Below the pieces are notes generated by a model. That model was not told where the DNA came from. It saw only the letters and a program-made list of their open reading frames with translations, and searched no databases. Both the position numbers and the translations under genes were made by a program. Shown one piece after another: positions 23,811 to 36,162 of a DNA stretch of 64,000 bases (positions are counted from its first letter, which is position 1; every line of letters begins with the position of its first letter). Where the stretch lies: contig NC_092859.1 of NCBI RefSeq assembly GCF_032062135.1, positions 70,996,068 to 71,060,067 of the forward strand. Direction: 5' to 3'. This stretch comes from Pyxicephalus adspersus. Lineage: Eukaryota; Chordata; Amphibia; Anura; Pyxicephalidae.

Positions 23811-23847
23811 TCCCAACGCGTTTTGCCAGATTGGCTTCATCAGGGGA
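23811..23847 (-). ncRNA. Hammerhead-ribozyme-like motif, core mutated
   Basis: The minus strand reads TCCCCTGATGAAGCC, a 4-base loop, GGCAAAACGCGTTGGGA. TCCC/GGGA gives a 4-bp stem I, CTGATGA is the first core block, GCC/GGC forms stem II, and A-AAAC stands where the hammerhead needs GAAAC, followed by a GTT cleavage triplet. Minimal hammerheads with short palindromic stem III are known from Penelope-like retroelements. The core G12 is A here, consistent with CpG decay on the other strand, so I predict no cleavage. No Penelope protein sequence was seen nearby. Confidence 0.5.
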
Positions 23848-26800
23848 TTATTGAGATTGTGACAGTGGATGCATTGAAAGTAAAATGCTAATCGATGCAT
23901 GAAAGGAAAAAAGAAACATTTAGGCGTTGTGTGGTAAAACAATGCAATAGCTATTGAAATCCTGTTTATTATTAATATTAATAATAATACACAAAAAAAC
24001 ATGGTTCTCAGCATCCCTAGGCATCTATGCTGCAGTCCATAATTATCCATATTCAATGATTTCATTGGTCCATATGTGTATCTATTACCAAAATTGTTAA
24101 ATGAGGGGAATCACCCACAGACAAGTGTTATGGAAATGTCTGGTCATTCTCATTCCACCACTGGGACCTGCTGCAAACCTCAGATGGCTCTACCACTGTA
24201 AAGTAGTTTTCTCCATAGTGGCTGAAAGGTATTGGCCTTTTAACATCCTAAATTTTCCTAAAACGTGGTTGCCAATCAGCCAATAATCTCAAACTATGTT
24301 CAAAATTGAGATGACCACTTAAAATTATTAAAACATTTATGGGTACTCTGTAACAATGGAGACACGTTTAATGAAGCCACGTTGAAGGAGATGGTGTTTA
24401 TCAAGTTCTTGGAGAAAGAATATTTTCTACAACACAATAGCTAACTATTTTATTGTTCTTTTCTAAAACTATTATTATAACTACTATTAACTAAAAAACA
24501 TTTACTCAAATATGGGTTAGAGTTTATGCATAGTCCTATGAAGTTCCAAGAAAATGGAACAATTGTTGATTGATCTCCAAGATTTCCAGCAAGTTTCATC
24601 ATGAACAATAAAAGATAATTAATGATTGGCAGTTATGGAACACTGCACTGTGCACATCATTGTGTAAAGATGATTCTCATTTTACAGCTTTGGGAACCAA
24701 AGTAAACTTCCTCCTACTATAACTTGTACAAAAACTTTTACCCACTTACATTTAGAAAAGAATGTACAACAATGTGTTCAGCATATTCAAAATACCCTTG
24801 GGTCACAAAGCAGTGATGGTGCCAATCTAGATTTCTAGAAAAGTAAATGAACTTTGGTACAAATGCAAAATGCCAACAATTTCCACAATTGGCATAAACA
24901 TCATAATATGGTTTAGGCAAAAATAAACATGTGTTAATAATTGTAGAGTAGACAATTAATTGGTTTTGTATTGTGGTCTGTACAATAAAACATTTTTTTC
25001 ATATATTGGGAATATTGGCATACCCTTTCATTAGAATGCTCTCAGCAGTCCATTGAAAAACTAATTATATGTCTTGTTGTTGTCATTCTTTTGAAGATAA
25101 TAAAAACTAATTGTTTCATTGTCATATGCCTTCGCCACCTTAGTTGGGAAGTGATTTAACTACAAGATGCATCATTTTTAAATGACAACCAATAAACCCA
25201 CATTACATAAAAAAGGCTATACTCAGCCTTGTAAATCACTTGATGAGTATTAGTTCTATATCAGCAACATATAGTGGTATACTTATAAGGAAATTGCAAA
25301 GTAATTTATTCAATGAAAGGGTTTATGCACTGGTTGTGCGTACTCAGAAGGTGTTATAACAAAATATGTTGTTTTTTTTGTTGGTGTAATTCTCAATTTG
25401 TCCACTAAGTAGTGCTGTTTCTTTTAATTCACATTTAAAACAAGTGAAATTCATTGTGAAAGAAAAAGAACACAGCACCACACAGTGGTGGAATTAGGAA
25501 TGATGGTCTGCTGTTTGTGGAGACTAGAAGAGAATAATGTTATTGTACCTCTATAATACCCATATATAATCTAGCAAGCCGACATTTCTGTTTGTTGCAG
25601 GGAATTCTTCTCATGAGATTTTGGTTGTCTTGTATTTCACATGAGGTATGGTCACACAGTCGTCACACACAACAGCCCAATATACCAGGATATTCTAGTC
25701 TGTTATCCACTTTGCTCTCTCTTGCTCTCATTATGTTCTTCATTAGCACATAAGCACACCCGATCCTTTTGCCACTTCTTCTGAGCCCTGCCATACAGGG
25801 GCAGCATGGGGTAACATCAAGTCAAATATAGGTACCCACACTGTTTGCATTTCAAAATACATTTAGGTTGGCTTCCTATAATGGCTCTGAGATGCATTTT
25901 TACACACACAAGTTGATTTGCGTCAGGGCAGGCCATGTATTTAAATAGGCTGCCCAATGCACCTCTTAAAGGTAAAGTGTCATGCATATCAATTCAGTGT
26001 GCTGGTAAGGTATGTTTGGAGTGCTGTTAAGAAATAATGACAACCCAGGGTATCAATACTTGTAAATTCATATGGTATTGCCCTAATATGAGCAAATCTT
26101 TCATGAAGTATTGTTGAAGAAAGTCATGGCTATTTTATAATATTGATGTACATGTGATTTCATTTCCCAGAACATTACAACACAAGCATACAAAATCTGC
26201 TTTATGCTGCATTTCTGCACTTATCTCCAGCACAGCCAGGAAAATGTGGGAAAGGTGCAGTTTGGCTGAGAAGTTGTCAGGAAATAATAAATAAAACATA
26301 TTAAAACAGGATATGAGTGCTAAAAGCATCAACGTGGATCTTGTTATGGCCAAAAACATACTTTATGTCAACCACATTTATGATTTTTGTTTTTATGTAA
26401 ACAATACAGTGTTTGCGTAGACAAGGTGTACAATCATGTGTCTCATTTGTCAAAGAACAATCCCGTTTTTTTGGCATTAAACTAAATATTGTATCTATGA
26501 TCCAAAACTCCAAACTCTTACTATCTCTGGACAAACATTAGTAAGGTGGTAATGTTTCACAAGAGGAAAATAGGTAGAAAGTACCAACAAATATGCAGGT
26601 AATCCTTTTATTGTCTTAGATTTATAACATAGGTTAAACTCAATGTAATATCTATATTTATGTCACTATTATTTTTGCCATACTTCAGCTCAGCTGATAT
26701 TATTAAGTTCAAATATGTTAAAAAATGTTATCTATGAAATAGTTATGGACATCTTTAAGATATACTGTCTAAAAAGCTGGTGCAAAAGGTAATTGGGATG

Positions 26801-26941
26801 CTAACAACAGTGTTGGTAAGTGAATATACACCTGTCATGGGATCACACTGTCATGCTCCTTTTGGAAGTTCTAATTGCTTAGCTGTGATGTTCCGCAATG
26901 ACTTCAGTACTGTTGTACTTGCAAATTAAACATAAGAGGTA
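23848..26941. other. Mostly unique non-coding sequence
   Basis: Includes a coding-looking but motif-free open stretch on the plus strand near 24300-24450 and a minus frame at 26135-26359. Neither matches a family I know. No repeat ends recognised. Confidence 0.45.
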
Positions 26942-27260
26942 AGCCCTGGAGCCGAAAGGAGGGAGGAGTAGACGGAAGAGCAGCATGACACGGTGCAAAG
27001 GGAGGCCTTGACAGGAAGGGGAAGGTCAAAAGACAGGAGGGCCTAGAGAAGGGTGGAAAGCAGAGGGGTTAATATTTAGGGCAAGGAATGGTTATCGAAC
27101 TGTCCAGATGGCGTGGGGCAACAAGAAAGATTCCTGCACGGTCCACTTGTCGGTGGTTTGTAGGTTGTTGGAGGTGGCCATTGGGGTCATGGAAGGTGGT
27201 GGTGTTGCTGGTGATAGAAAGTGATTGGGGGACCCATCAGTGGTATTAGTTACCTGTTTT
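26942..27260 (+). repeat. G-rich dispersed repeat, copy 2
   Basis: Counterpart of 16373-16870, including CAGAGGGGTTAATATTTAGG and ATTGGGGGACCCATC in the same order and orientation. Strongly diverged. Confidence 0.5.
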
Positions 27261-28185
27261 GGGAGTAAGAAAATGGCTGTGAATGGTGGATAAGACAGAT
27301 TTTGGAGAGCTGCAGTTACATGATATTGGCACCAGAGGCAGGGTAGTAGGACAAAAATATCAAACTGCTGCCAAGTTGGTTTGGAAATTTTCAGGAAATT
27401 GGTCCAAAGTTGTTGTTAAATTTTTTGATGGGTTGACTTGTTTATATATGTTGAAATTTGAATGTTCAAAATTAAAATATTTATATGGTATAATAAACAG
27501 AGTCTTCATGAGAAGAAAAAAGAAAAGGGGGCCTCTGAGCTAATGAACTTGGAACTTTAGACAAAAATTGACACATGATTGATATCCTTCTTCCGTAACC
27601 TATTTAATCCAGTTCTTTACAATAATCATTCAGGGGGGCTGTGTCCTGCCACAGTGGTTATAATAGAGGAAGCAGTGTCAAGGCATCAGGTAAAAGATGG
27701 AGGACACTTGCCTTATTCTAGTAACACCTGTGCTGCAGTCTTACCCAGGCCTTTTGCCTGGGGCCCCATTATGCCTTTATATATATCATTGAGTTTGTTG
27801 GACATCCCATTTCAAATTTAACAGTTTTTCCCAAACTGTTGCATAGGGATGAAAATAAACAATTGTCTAAAGTATATTTACATGCTAGCATAACCAGTAC
27901 TCTTTACTGGAGCCACCACAGGAATTTGGATGGGGTGTTTAGCTATACAGTGAATACAATTTTCCACATGCCTTATTCAATACACTTATTGAATAATGAT
28001 TTGCTTGTTAGTGTGTATTATAATACATTTTGCACTGTAATTTAAAATACTTATGTATACTAAGTTATGTATACAAATCTATATGTGCATAAACTTTTGT
28101 AAACTTTATTTTATTTTTGCAACTGGTATGATAGCTTCTTAGTTAAGTAAAATAAAGTTCCAGATGATAAGAAAAAGAAGCTGAC
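27261..28185. other. No recognised feature
   Basis: Plus-strand frames at 27283-27543, 27579-27821 and 27839-28045 have no recognisable motif and look like chance frames in AT-rich DNA. Confidence 0.45.
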
Positions 28186-28265
28186 CTTGCTTTTAGAAAT
28201 AAAATACAGCATCACATATCCTGTTCTGGTGCCAATGACACGTCCATTGAACACACGCTCACCCT
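28186..28265 (-). CDS. Candidate coding exon (unidentified minus-strand gene)
   Basis: 80 bp on the minus strand between acceptor TTTACTGTAG and donor AAG/GTCAGC. In phase 1 it encodes GERVFNGRVIG, TRTGYVMLYF and ISKSK. The split first codon is completed by the last base of the candidate exon at 30415-30505, giving Glu. It holds several CpG sites, and the DNA to about 28420 has the look of conserved sequence, with CATAATGATTAATATTTTTA nearby. The acceptor tract is weak. Product unknown. Confidence 0.33.
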
Positions 28266-30414
28266 CTACAGTAAATTTCCATTACACGCTTGCTTGGCGA
28301 TTGTTGAAGTTTCTCTTTGTCACATCCATTCCCATTAGCACTCATAATGATTAATATTTTTAATGTTGCTGACATGGCTTTATAAAGTGCACATTTACTC
28401 TATCACGAGCTGAACTAATGATAGTGTACCTGCAACTGGAAACATATCTAACAAAAGTTTTATTTTAAAGGGAACACAAACGTATACTTATTTCTGAGTA
28501 TGACATTTACCTATGCAGATTGTATTGTGTCAGATATATATAAACATAGTGAAAGTCATTATTTGAAAGAGGCATAGCTAAAGGCTAATAAAATATATAT
28601 TCAGGATCTGTTTGGGCCAACAGTCTTCTGTGATAAATTATGGAATAATTTTCAATGTTTATTGCATATATAACTTTGCTTTATAATAATGTGTTTCATT
28701 TATTTTAGAATATAGTATGTTTGAATTAAATCTGGAACAGTGTCAAACACTGTTACCAAAATATTTTCTGTAGCTCTGATATTCCTGGCCCCTATAGTGA
28801 AGAATATTTTATTCTTATAACATGATATGGTTCATACTCTAAAGGTAGTATTCAGTGATACCTGAAGTCGGTCTGTAGTTTTTTAGTCTTTTAACTAATA
28901 ACACTGGTGCCCAGGCTATGGACACTAAAACATTTACAAATTCTTAATATGCAGTAAAATAGTTGTTAATAAGCTCCCTTTCTAAAATGTGCCCTTTTCT
29001 TCCTTTGTGAAAACAACCATTACTGTTCCTGCCAGAAGAATATGAAAGGCCAAGGATGATATTATACTTCTACCCAGAAAGCTTTATAGAGCACAATCAC
29101 ATACCTCTATCCACCCCCTCTTCCCTAGTTCCTGAGTACAGGTCTGATCACCTACCACCCCTACCTCCTCTTTAACTTACTGCTGCTTCAATAGGGTTTT
29201 GTGGATACAATTTCCTGGGTGGGAGCTCTGAACTACCACTGAACTATTCTTGCATGCAGTGCTCATGCTTTACTTTCATCATCACTTCAACACTTAAAAG
29301 CCAATCAGGATGCAAGGGAAAAATGTGATATATTTTTAAAGGTAAAATACCTTTCCACTTTTTTTATAAAAGCAGCATTCTGTGGTGGACCCAACCACGG
29401 TGACAAAAATTCTTATTGAAGAAAAATTGCAGGTTTGAGAATCCTTTTTTTGCACATGACTGTGGCAGGTGCAGTTGGTGTTTGAAGATTTGCACCACTG
29501 TTGCAGCTACATGCAAAGGTGGTTACCTGCAGTTTGCCGGTCCAGGGTGAACAGCAGTATTTTGCAGTGCGCTAGGAAGCTGCCAAATGTATGGTTTTTC
29601 ACCGCTTGTGTGAAAGGGCCCTAATAATACTGGGAATCCTTTTAGATTCCTCAAGTTCATAGTCTAGTTATAACACAGGCAATAATATTGTATACAACAA
29701 AAAATAAGTATGCTATTAATTTACTAGTAACTATTGCAGCTATATAATTGCAGTACTTTTACCCATATAAATACATAAACCATACATAAATCTATGGTAA
29801 ATTACATTTATATACACAAAATACACTAATTCATCCACTAACTCAGTTATATTATTCTATTTCAGAGCAATAATCAGCTCTGTATAAAATTGTTTTGCAA
29901 TGCAAAGTTTCTTAGTTCTCAAGAAAGATTATAATTATTGTCACTAGAGTAATTTTGATTATTCTACCACTGTCTATGGCTCCATTAGAGAGATTTGCCT
30001 CACTTTCTGTCCCTGTGACAACTGTTTCAGAAGATGCAACAAACAGGTAACAAGTCAGGAAGAAGTATGAGTTGGTAACAGCACTGGTAAGCAGGAAAAA
30101 AGATGAACTGAAAAAAGGAGCATGGAGGGCCACAGGAGTCCCTGAGTCACAAAAGGCACAGAGGATACAAGATGGCTCAAGAGTGGGTGGCTCAAGAGTG
30201 AGAGCACTAGCAGTGTGTTACTTTGCTTGAACACCGAGTGAAATGTGGCTATACCCTAAATGGCTGGGCCACCCAGGGGTGCTGTCTGCACCCAAGGCTA
30301 GATCACAGGAGTGGGGAGTATGACACCCTGTCTACATACACTTTCCTGGTAGTGAAACCAGGAATAGAATGACAGTCCTTAAACTTACAACCTTTAAAAA
30401 CACTTCCTTATTAC
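28266..30414. other. Non-coding sequence, possible old repeats
   Basis: About 29340-29640 is more GC-rich and ends GTGTGAAAGGGCCCTAA, a phrase that looks like a transposon terminus, but the matching end was not found. The rest shows nothing recognisable. Confidence 0.4.
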
Positions 30415-30505
30415 CTGACTGATTTCCTTTAGCAAGAAGTCTGGCACCATCTCCTTCTGTGTAGCCAAGCACTTCTTTAATAGCATCATGATGATTTTTA
30501 GCATA
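30415..30505 (-). CDS. Candidate coding exon (unidentified minus-strand gene), best supported
   Basis: 91 bp on the minus strand between a strong acceptor (TATTTTTTTTACCTAG) and a strong donor (CAG/GTAATAAG). It encodes YAKNHHDAIKEVLGYTEGDG followed by ARLLAKGNQS. It starts in phase 0 and ends in phase 1, matching 31651-31791 before it and 28186-28265 after it. Residue composition is typical of a soluble globular protein. I do not recognise the family. Confidence 0.38.
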
Positions 30506-31650
30506 CTAGGTAAAAAAAATATCAGTGCTCATTTGGCACAAATTTGGACTTTGTTTTGAAACAAGATAACTCAACAATAGAAGATTGACAGGCTATCCAA
30601 TCCAAACACTCTCTCCCGCTGAACAAAAGTATAAAAGGCTCAGAAAGCTGACCTCTGCATTCTCAGCACCATGGAGATCTGATTTCTCAATTTAGCTGTC
30701 ATTTGGCAGGAAAAATGCCAAATAGCAACATCAATTAATAATATGATCTGCTATTTCTGTATGACTGGGACAATGGAAGAGAGCTGCATTTCCAAGAAGG
30801 TGATAGTTTTGTTTTACCCTGGAACTTAACACCAAAGGATATATTTATAGAATCAGGACCCATTCCAAGAGGATTATAAAAATAAGTTTTGCAATTATGT
30901 CAGCAATTTTGAAATTTAGTAAACTCAATGTTGACATTGACTTATGCCTTTTATTTAGTGTACATACAAAGATAAAAAAAGTATATGTATTGACAATCGT
31001 GACTGTTTCTAATGAAGATCATTCTGATTTTTTAGCGTTCATTGGGCCAAAACTTGAGTCATAAAATTGACTGCCCTCCAAAACATCAGTAATGAGTGTT
31101 CAATTGTGGTTTATTTCACCCATTAGTTTCTTTAGTAATATTTATCGTGGGACTGCAGCAATGTGTAACGATGTTAAATTTTAGTTCTTTCACTAGATAT
31201 GTTTTACTAATGTGATAACAAGGTCGTAAGTAAAACATGTTGGTTCTCCGTTATTTAGATTCATGTTATGTGGAAATATTCCATACAATATTATATTTGG
31301 TTAATACGGTGCCATGTGTCAGCAATTATAAACATGACATGTAAAAAATATATAAATATCTTGCATTGCCATGTGTTTTGTATATGTTATTTGGCATTTT
31401 AATGTCTCTATTCAGTTGAATTGGTTAGGAAAATTAAGATCTAAATGCAGAAACTGTAACATGAAGTTTTTGTCTCTTTTTTTTTTACTAAATCCTGCAT
31501 GAAAAAAATTGCTGTCGTATATGTCTTTACTAGGGGGATTCACTTTCTCAAATTGACTTGATCGCTATTGTATTAAAACATAAAATTATTAAAAATATTA
31601 AATAAAAACTTTAAAAAAACACAAAATGTCCAGCTGAACCCAAGCCTTAC
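30506..31650. other. Intron-like sequence
   Basis: AT-rich sequence between two candidate exons with no repeat or RNA feature recognised. Confidence 0.45.
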
Positions 31651-31791
31651 CTTCAGTCTTGCACAGTTGTACAGGTTGCTGCCTGTACTGAAAGTGCTTT
31701 CTCTGATTCCACTGCACACCATAAGCTTTTTGCCGTGTGCTTTATACACATTGTGTAATTCCACCGTTGAAACTATAATGGATACCTTGTC
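31651..31791 (-). CDS. Candidate coding exon (unidentified minus-strand gene)
   Basis: 141 bp, 47 codons, phase 0 to 0, on the minus strand between acceptor TTTATGTTGCCAG and donor AAG/GTAAGG, the latter near-consensus. It encodes DKVSIIVSTVELHNVYKAHG, KKLMVCSGIRE and STFSTGSNLYNCARLK. An in-frame stop lies just upstream of the acceptor, as expected in an intron. A 28-bp segment at 34473-34500 with strong splice sites could be the preceding microexon. Product unknown. Confidence 0.37.
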
Positions 31792-32421
31792 CTGGCAACA
31801 TAAATGCCATCAATTACCTGACAGACCGCCATATAAGAGAGTAGCAAGTGACTGAAAAAGATGACTACAGAACATTCCCCTGGAAATTTGTAACTCTTGT
31901 AATTTGTTTTGCTACTAGCTATACCAATTCATTTGTAAGACGCAAAGGTACATGACACACAAGTATAAAAAGCCCCTTAGAGCAGTACATGACTCAGAAT
32001 GTAAGGATACAACAGTTAAATACAGCATTTGATAAGCTAAAATAAAAATATCTAGGGCTTTACAAAGGTGTGCGCAAAGACCTGGCAATCATGTCACCTT
32101 ACTATGCATATTTAATACACCTGCATCTGTCATGTCATTGTGTTTTTAGTTTCAGTGTATGGAATGTGTCTATATGGCAACAAATTGCCTAAATATAGTC
32201 ATCTATTGTTTGATGCTATCTGCAAAAAATAATCACTAGGATAAGATGGCCTTTAGAGCTTAAAGGACATGGCAATGAGTCTGAGATATCACTAGCATTA
32301 CAATGTATCAGGCTTCAGGAAGAATAAGGTATGAGAGCATACAAAAGAACATGCCCACATCTTTTTTATAGGCAGGAAGTATGTGCAACTAAAGAGGGTA
32401 CAATGGTTGACAGTCTAGTTA
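31792..32421. other. No recognised feature
   Basis: AT-rich sequence with no coding or repeat signal recognised. Confidence 0.45.
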
Positions 32422-33360
32422 CCTCCCTGGCGGTCAAAAGCGGTACATTGCTTTGCATGGAAATTTGTTGTTTAATATTGTAGGCCTGTAATTCTTAGGA
32501 ATAACTACCGGGTATTATAAAGTTTGAAACACAAATAATAAACTTTATTATAAAATAAAATAATTATAAATAATATTTATAAAAATAATAAAATAATATA
32601 ACAATAAATGTAACTTAATAATTAAATCAAATCAAAAACACTGACATTTTTCCAAACAAAGGTGCAATATTATTGTTAAATTAGTAGACCCTGCATATTA
32701 GTCTAGTAGACATCCCGCGTATGATAAATTTTGAAACATGGGACTGCACAAAGTATGACGTCACAATCAGTACAGTAGAACCTGGTTTCCTTTCTAATCA
32801 TATTTCCACTGTTATCTCTCTTTGAGCAATAAACCACGCACATCATTGTAGGTGCTTGCTTTTTCTCGGTTGGTGGGATGTAGTCTATGAAGTGACGACC
32901 ACTCAGGCGTTCCCGGTTGACAACTGCAACAGCACGATGTCCAGATCTATTCACAGCCATTGATGGTGTTTTGTGGTTCAAGAAAATACATACACAAACT
33001 TTCTAAATGAATTCAGAATGACTCACTCTGTCAACACCTTGCATAGTGTTATTGTAGTCTATCACTACTTGTGGCTTCATGATTTCTTTTCCACCTTTTG
33101 TGCGTAACAGAACAGTGGAAGAACTATGGACTGTTCTCATTAGACAAACATCTTTCTTGTCATGCTATCAGAGGGCCATCATTTTGCCTTCAGCTTCCTT
33201 TTTGCAAAAATGCGTGGCATGTTGCGCCGGTTAGCCCTAATGGTTCCATAGGCATCTGTTTTGTGTTGCAGAAGAAACTCATAAAGTTCAGGAGAATTAT
33301 AAAAGTTGTCAGTTGTGACACAGTAGACCTTTTGAGAAAAAAGGGAATAGAGTAGAGTCT
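32422..33360 (-). mobile_element. piggyBac element relic with transposase 3' half
   Basis: The terminus CCTCCCTGGCGGT starts at 32422 after GTTA (an eroded TTAA). Adjacent sequence, read inverted, repeats the MITE's right end (AAAGCGGTACATTG and AAAGTTTGAAACACA). Transposase-coding sequence follows on the minus strand. The other terminus was not found and the 5' half of the transposase is not readable with confidence beyond about 33360. Confidence 0.82.
32703..33360 (-). pseudogene. piggyBac transposase pseudogene, C-terminal half
   Basis: The family excises and inserts DNA at TTAA. Readable parts, in order on the minus strand: YCVTTDNFYNSPELYEFLLQ (second catalytic Asp in TDNFYNS), KTDAYGTIRANRRNMPR, KPQVVIDYNNTMQGVDRV (third catalytic Asp in GVD), a deletion, then NRERLSGRHFIDYIPPTEKK and the C-terminal Cys-rich domain RKETRFYCTDCDVILCAVPC. 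Frameshifts and stops separate them. The last 92 residues are open to a stop at 32703. Inactive. Confidence 0.88.
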
Positions 33361-36162
33361 ATCAAATAGATGTTCCTGTGTTTCTGGGTTGACCCTTCTA
33401 CACTGCACTCATGTAGATTGTACCTGCTTGTTCCACAAAGATATGGGAGGATATTCCAAGGGTTGTTGCTATTAGCATTGCCATTATCTGATTCCAGTTT
33501 ACAGCTTGCCATTCAGCATCTACCCACACCTAGCCCTGCACACTGTTTGTTTTCGGGTTTGCAGAACTGAGTGTTCTGATGAAACTTTGCCACTGTGAGC
33601 TGAAGTTTCTAAGCTTGAGAACAAATGAAGAAAGATTTCTATTTATGAAGCCTTTGGATTACATAGTAACTGGATTTGAGACCACCTTAGTCTGCCTTTA
33701 GATATGCTTTAACCTCTCTGTAGGACATAATGTTTTTGGACCTGTGTCTAGAATGTGTTTACAATCAATAATTCCAACTATATGACAAAATAAAAGTATC
33801 TACTACTACTCTAAAGGTGGTAAGATAAGTGAGGTTGGGCTTTATTTTAGGAAACCAGTTATATAAACTCCTTAGCCTATCCAAATTACCATACCCTTAA
33901 ACCCTCTGGTGCTGCCTTTAACTTCCAACTTTTAACTATAATAAAGCCAATAGCAGTAATATTTGGGATTCAAACCATCTTGCTTTCCTTGCATACTGAA
34001 ACTAAAACTGAAAAATCAGTTTACACCATAAACATGTCATCTGCTTTTTTCACACACTGGCCATCTGTCTCACACTTTTTAGGAACACGTCGGCTTTGAA
34101 AAACCTTTCTTTTGTGGCCTGTGGAAAATAATTTCAAAAAATAATCTAAATCCACAGCTTTATCAGATTCAATCATGTTGTTTTGCTTCCTGTCCATTTT
34201 TTATTTTCACAGAACTTTTTAAACAGAAAGTAAAGATAATGTTCATTATAAACTCTACAATAATGTAATAAGTTAAATATATGGTTTTGCTCAATATTCT
34301 CTATATCTGCTGCAGTGTATGCTGTCCTACACCCAAGAGGACATTAAACACTTACATTATATTAAAACCTTAAACACCCCAAAAACATAGATGACAGTCC
34401 AAATGTGATGATCTCATGTGTAGCTCAGCCACATCAACCACACACTTTGGAAAACCTATGCTCAAAGCAATTGTTATTACCTGCGATAAAATCAGCATTT
34501 TTCTTTGGCTGCAAGGAAACTTAAGTCAGCCAAATACAAAAAAAAATGTAATGAGATGTGATTTACCAGCCATCTAACCAAAGCATAATTTTACAGCTTT
34601 TTGAGATGTTTGATTATTTCATCAGACGCCATTGAAAATTTGAGAAAGGAAACTGAGTATAAAGCACAACTGTGAATTTAAAAAAAGACAACTATTATCT
34701 GACTTTTTTAAATATTTGATGGGCCCGACAGGCCAATGGCCCTAAAGATTTACACTGCCTGCAGAATTTACAACAAGGGGCATCCCTGACGTTGTATATT
34801 ATAAAAACAAATTCCAATAAAATTACACATATTGGTTTATTGTTAAAATGCTGGACATGCTGCAAAAATACCTGTTGATATTGTCAGAAATTTAGTGAGC
34901 TCCTAACTTCTTGTAGTGGGCTAAGAATGTTGCATCTACTGCACTGCAATTTCAAGACGTGAGAACAGCAATGCTTTAAGCCCTGAACACATCAAGAAGT
35001 TAGAAACACACTGAATTCCTGACAAGACTGATACATATTTATTTGTACTTGCAACATTGTTAAAGAGATTAAAATAGGGAGTGTGTGAAAAAGAGGTGTA
35101 TTGCACTTTTTTTATGTACAGATGTACATTTTGATGCTGTGTTAGGAAAAGGACTGCAGTCTACATAATGTTTTTGGAGAGTATTAAGTATGGCCAGGTG
35201 AGGCCATTACAAAAAGGCAAGTATATTTTCTTATGATCACATATTCTTTGACTGAATAGGCTTTTTATCACCTACTCAATCTAATAAAAGATATCATCTA
35301 AAAATGTGTATCTCTTTTATTTGCCAATTCAAACCTTTATATTTTATTTATTGTCATTTTAATTGTTTTAAAAGATATAAGGATATTAACTCACAGCCTG
35401 TATATGCCTGTTATATGCCTGCTTTGTATGATGTCAAATTGCACTATACATTTATCTTTACAGTGTCCAGTTTTTTATGTGCAATTGTTAATACCTAATC
35501 TAAACTGTAAGTAAATATGTCCCTAATGGAGTATTACAGCTCTACCTGTTCATCCACACGTGTCAAATTCAAACATAATTTTCTTATGTGATACATTGCA
35601 GAGATCCATGCAGATGTTTCTAGAACATTGTGCATTGTTGCAACTCAATTTGATCAAAGGTTTTTTTTTTATTTTAAAATGCTTAAAGAGACCTCTTAAA
35701 TCTTTGTAAGTATGAAAAAGCCAATATAATTCAAATCTTGTGCCTATTACCACCTTTTGTATTACGTATTATTATTATATGATTTCCTGATGTGGCATTG
35801 ATTCTGTTTCAAAGACCTATTAAATTTCACATAGGACATTTCTCACATAATAAAATCCTCATGAAAGTAAGAGCCCACTTTTTTTCTGAAGAGTCTTGAG
35901 CGTTGACTTGCATAGTACTAACGCAAAGTATTTTATGCAGACAATTGCCTAAATTCTATAGGTTGTCTATGTACACTATGTGGAAGATTATCTTGGATTG
36001 TACCTGTCTTTTCTCAGAATGGTAAATTATGTAATTTTTTATGTCTTTTGTCTGTAAAACCTATTTGCTGTTTTTTGTATATTTTATTGTAAACTTTCAC
36101 TTGCTATTGTACACCCACAACCAAATAAATTGGACATAATTTTCTGTTTTATACTTCTATTT
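33361..36162. other. Mostly unrecognised; may include 5' remains of the piggyBac element
   Basis: A minus frame near 34050-34190 (KAVDLDYFLKLFSTGHKRK) could be a scrap of an element but I cannot place it. A TTAACCTCTCTG motif at about 33712 resembles a piggyBac-type end. The remainder to 36162 shows nothing recognisable. Confidence 0.35.

Noticed and set aside
24270..24450. Protein-like open stretch on the plus strand
   Set aside because: No splice or family support; base composition allows chance frames of this length.
26135..26359. Minus frame preceded by a good acceptor-like CTTCTCAG
   Set aside because: Phase disagrees with the candidate gene and no usable donor follows.
34473..34500. 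28-bp microexon candidate on the minus strand with strong splice sites
   Set aside because: Too short to support from sequence alone; its frame choice can be made to fit the exon at 31651-31791.
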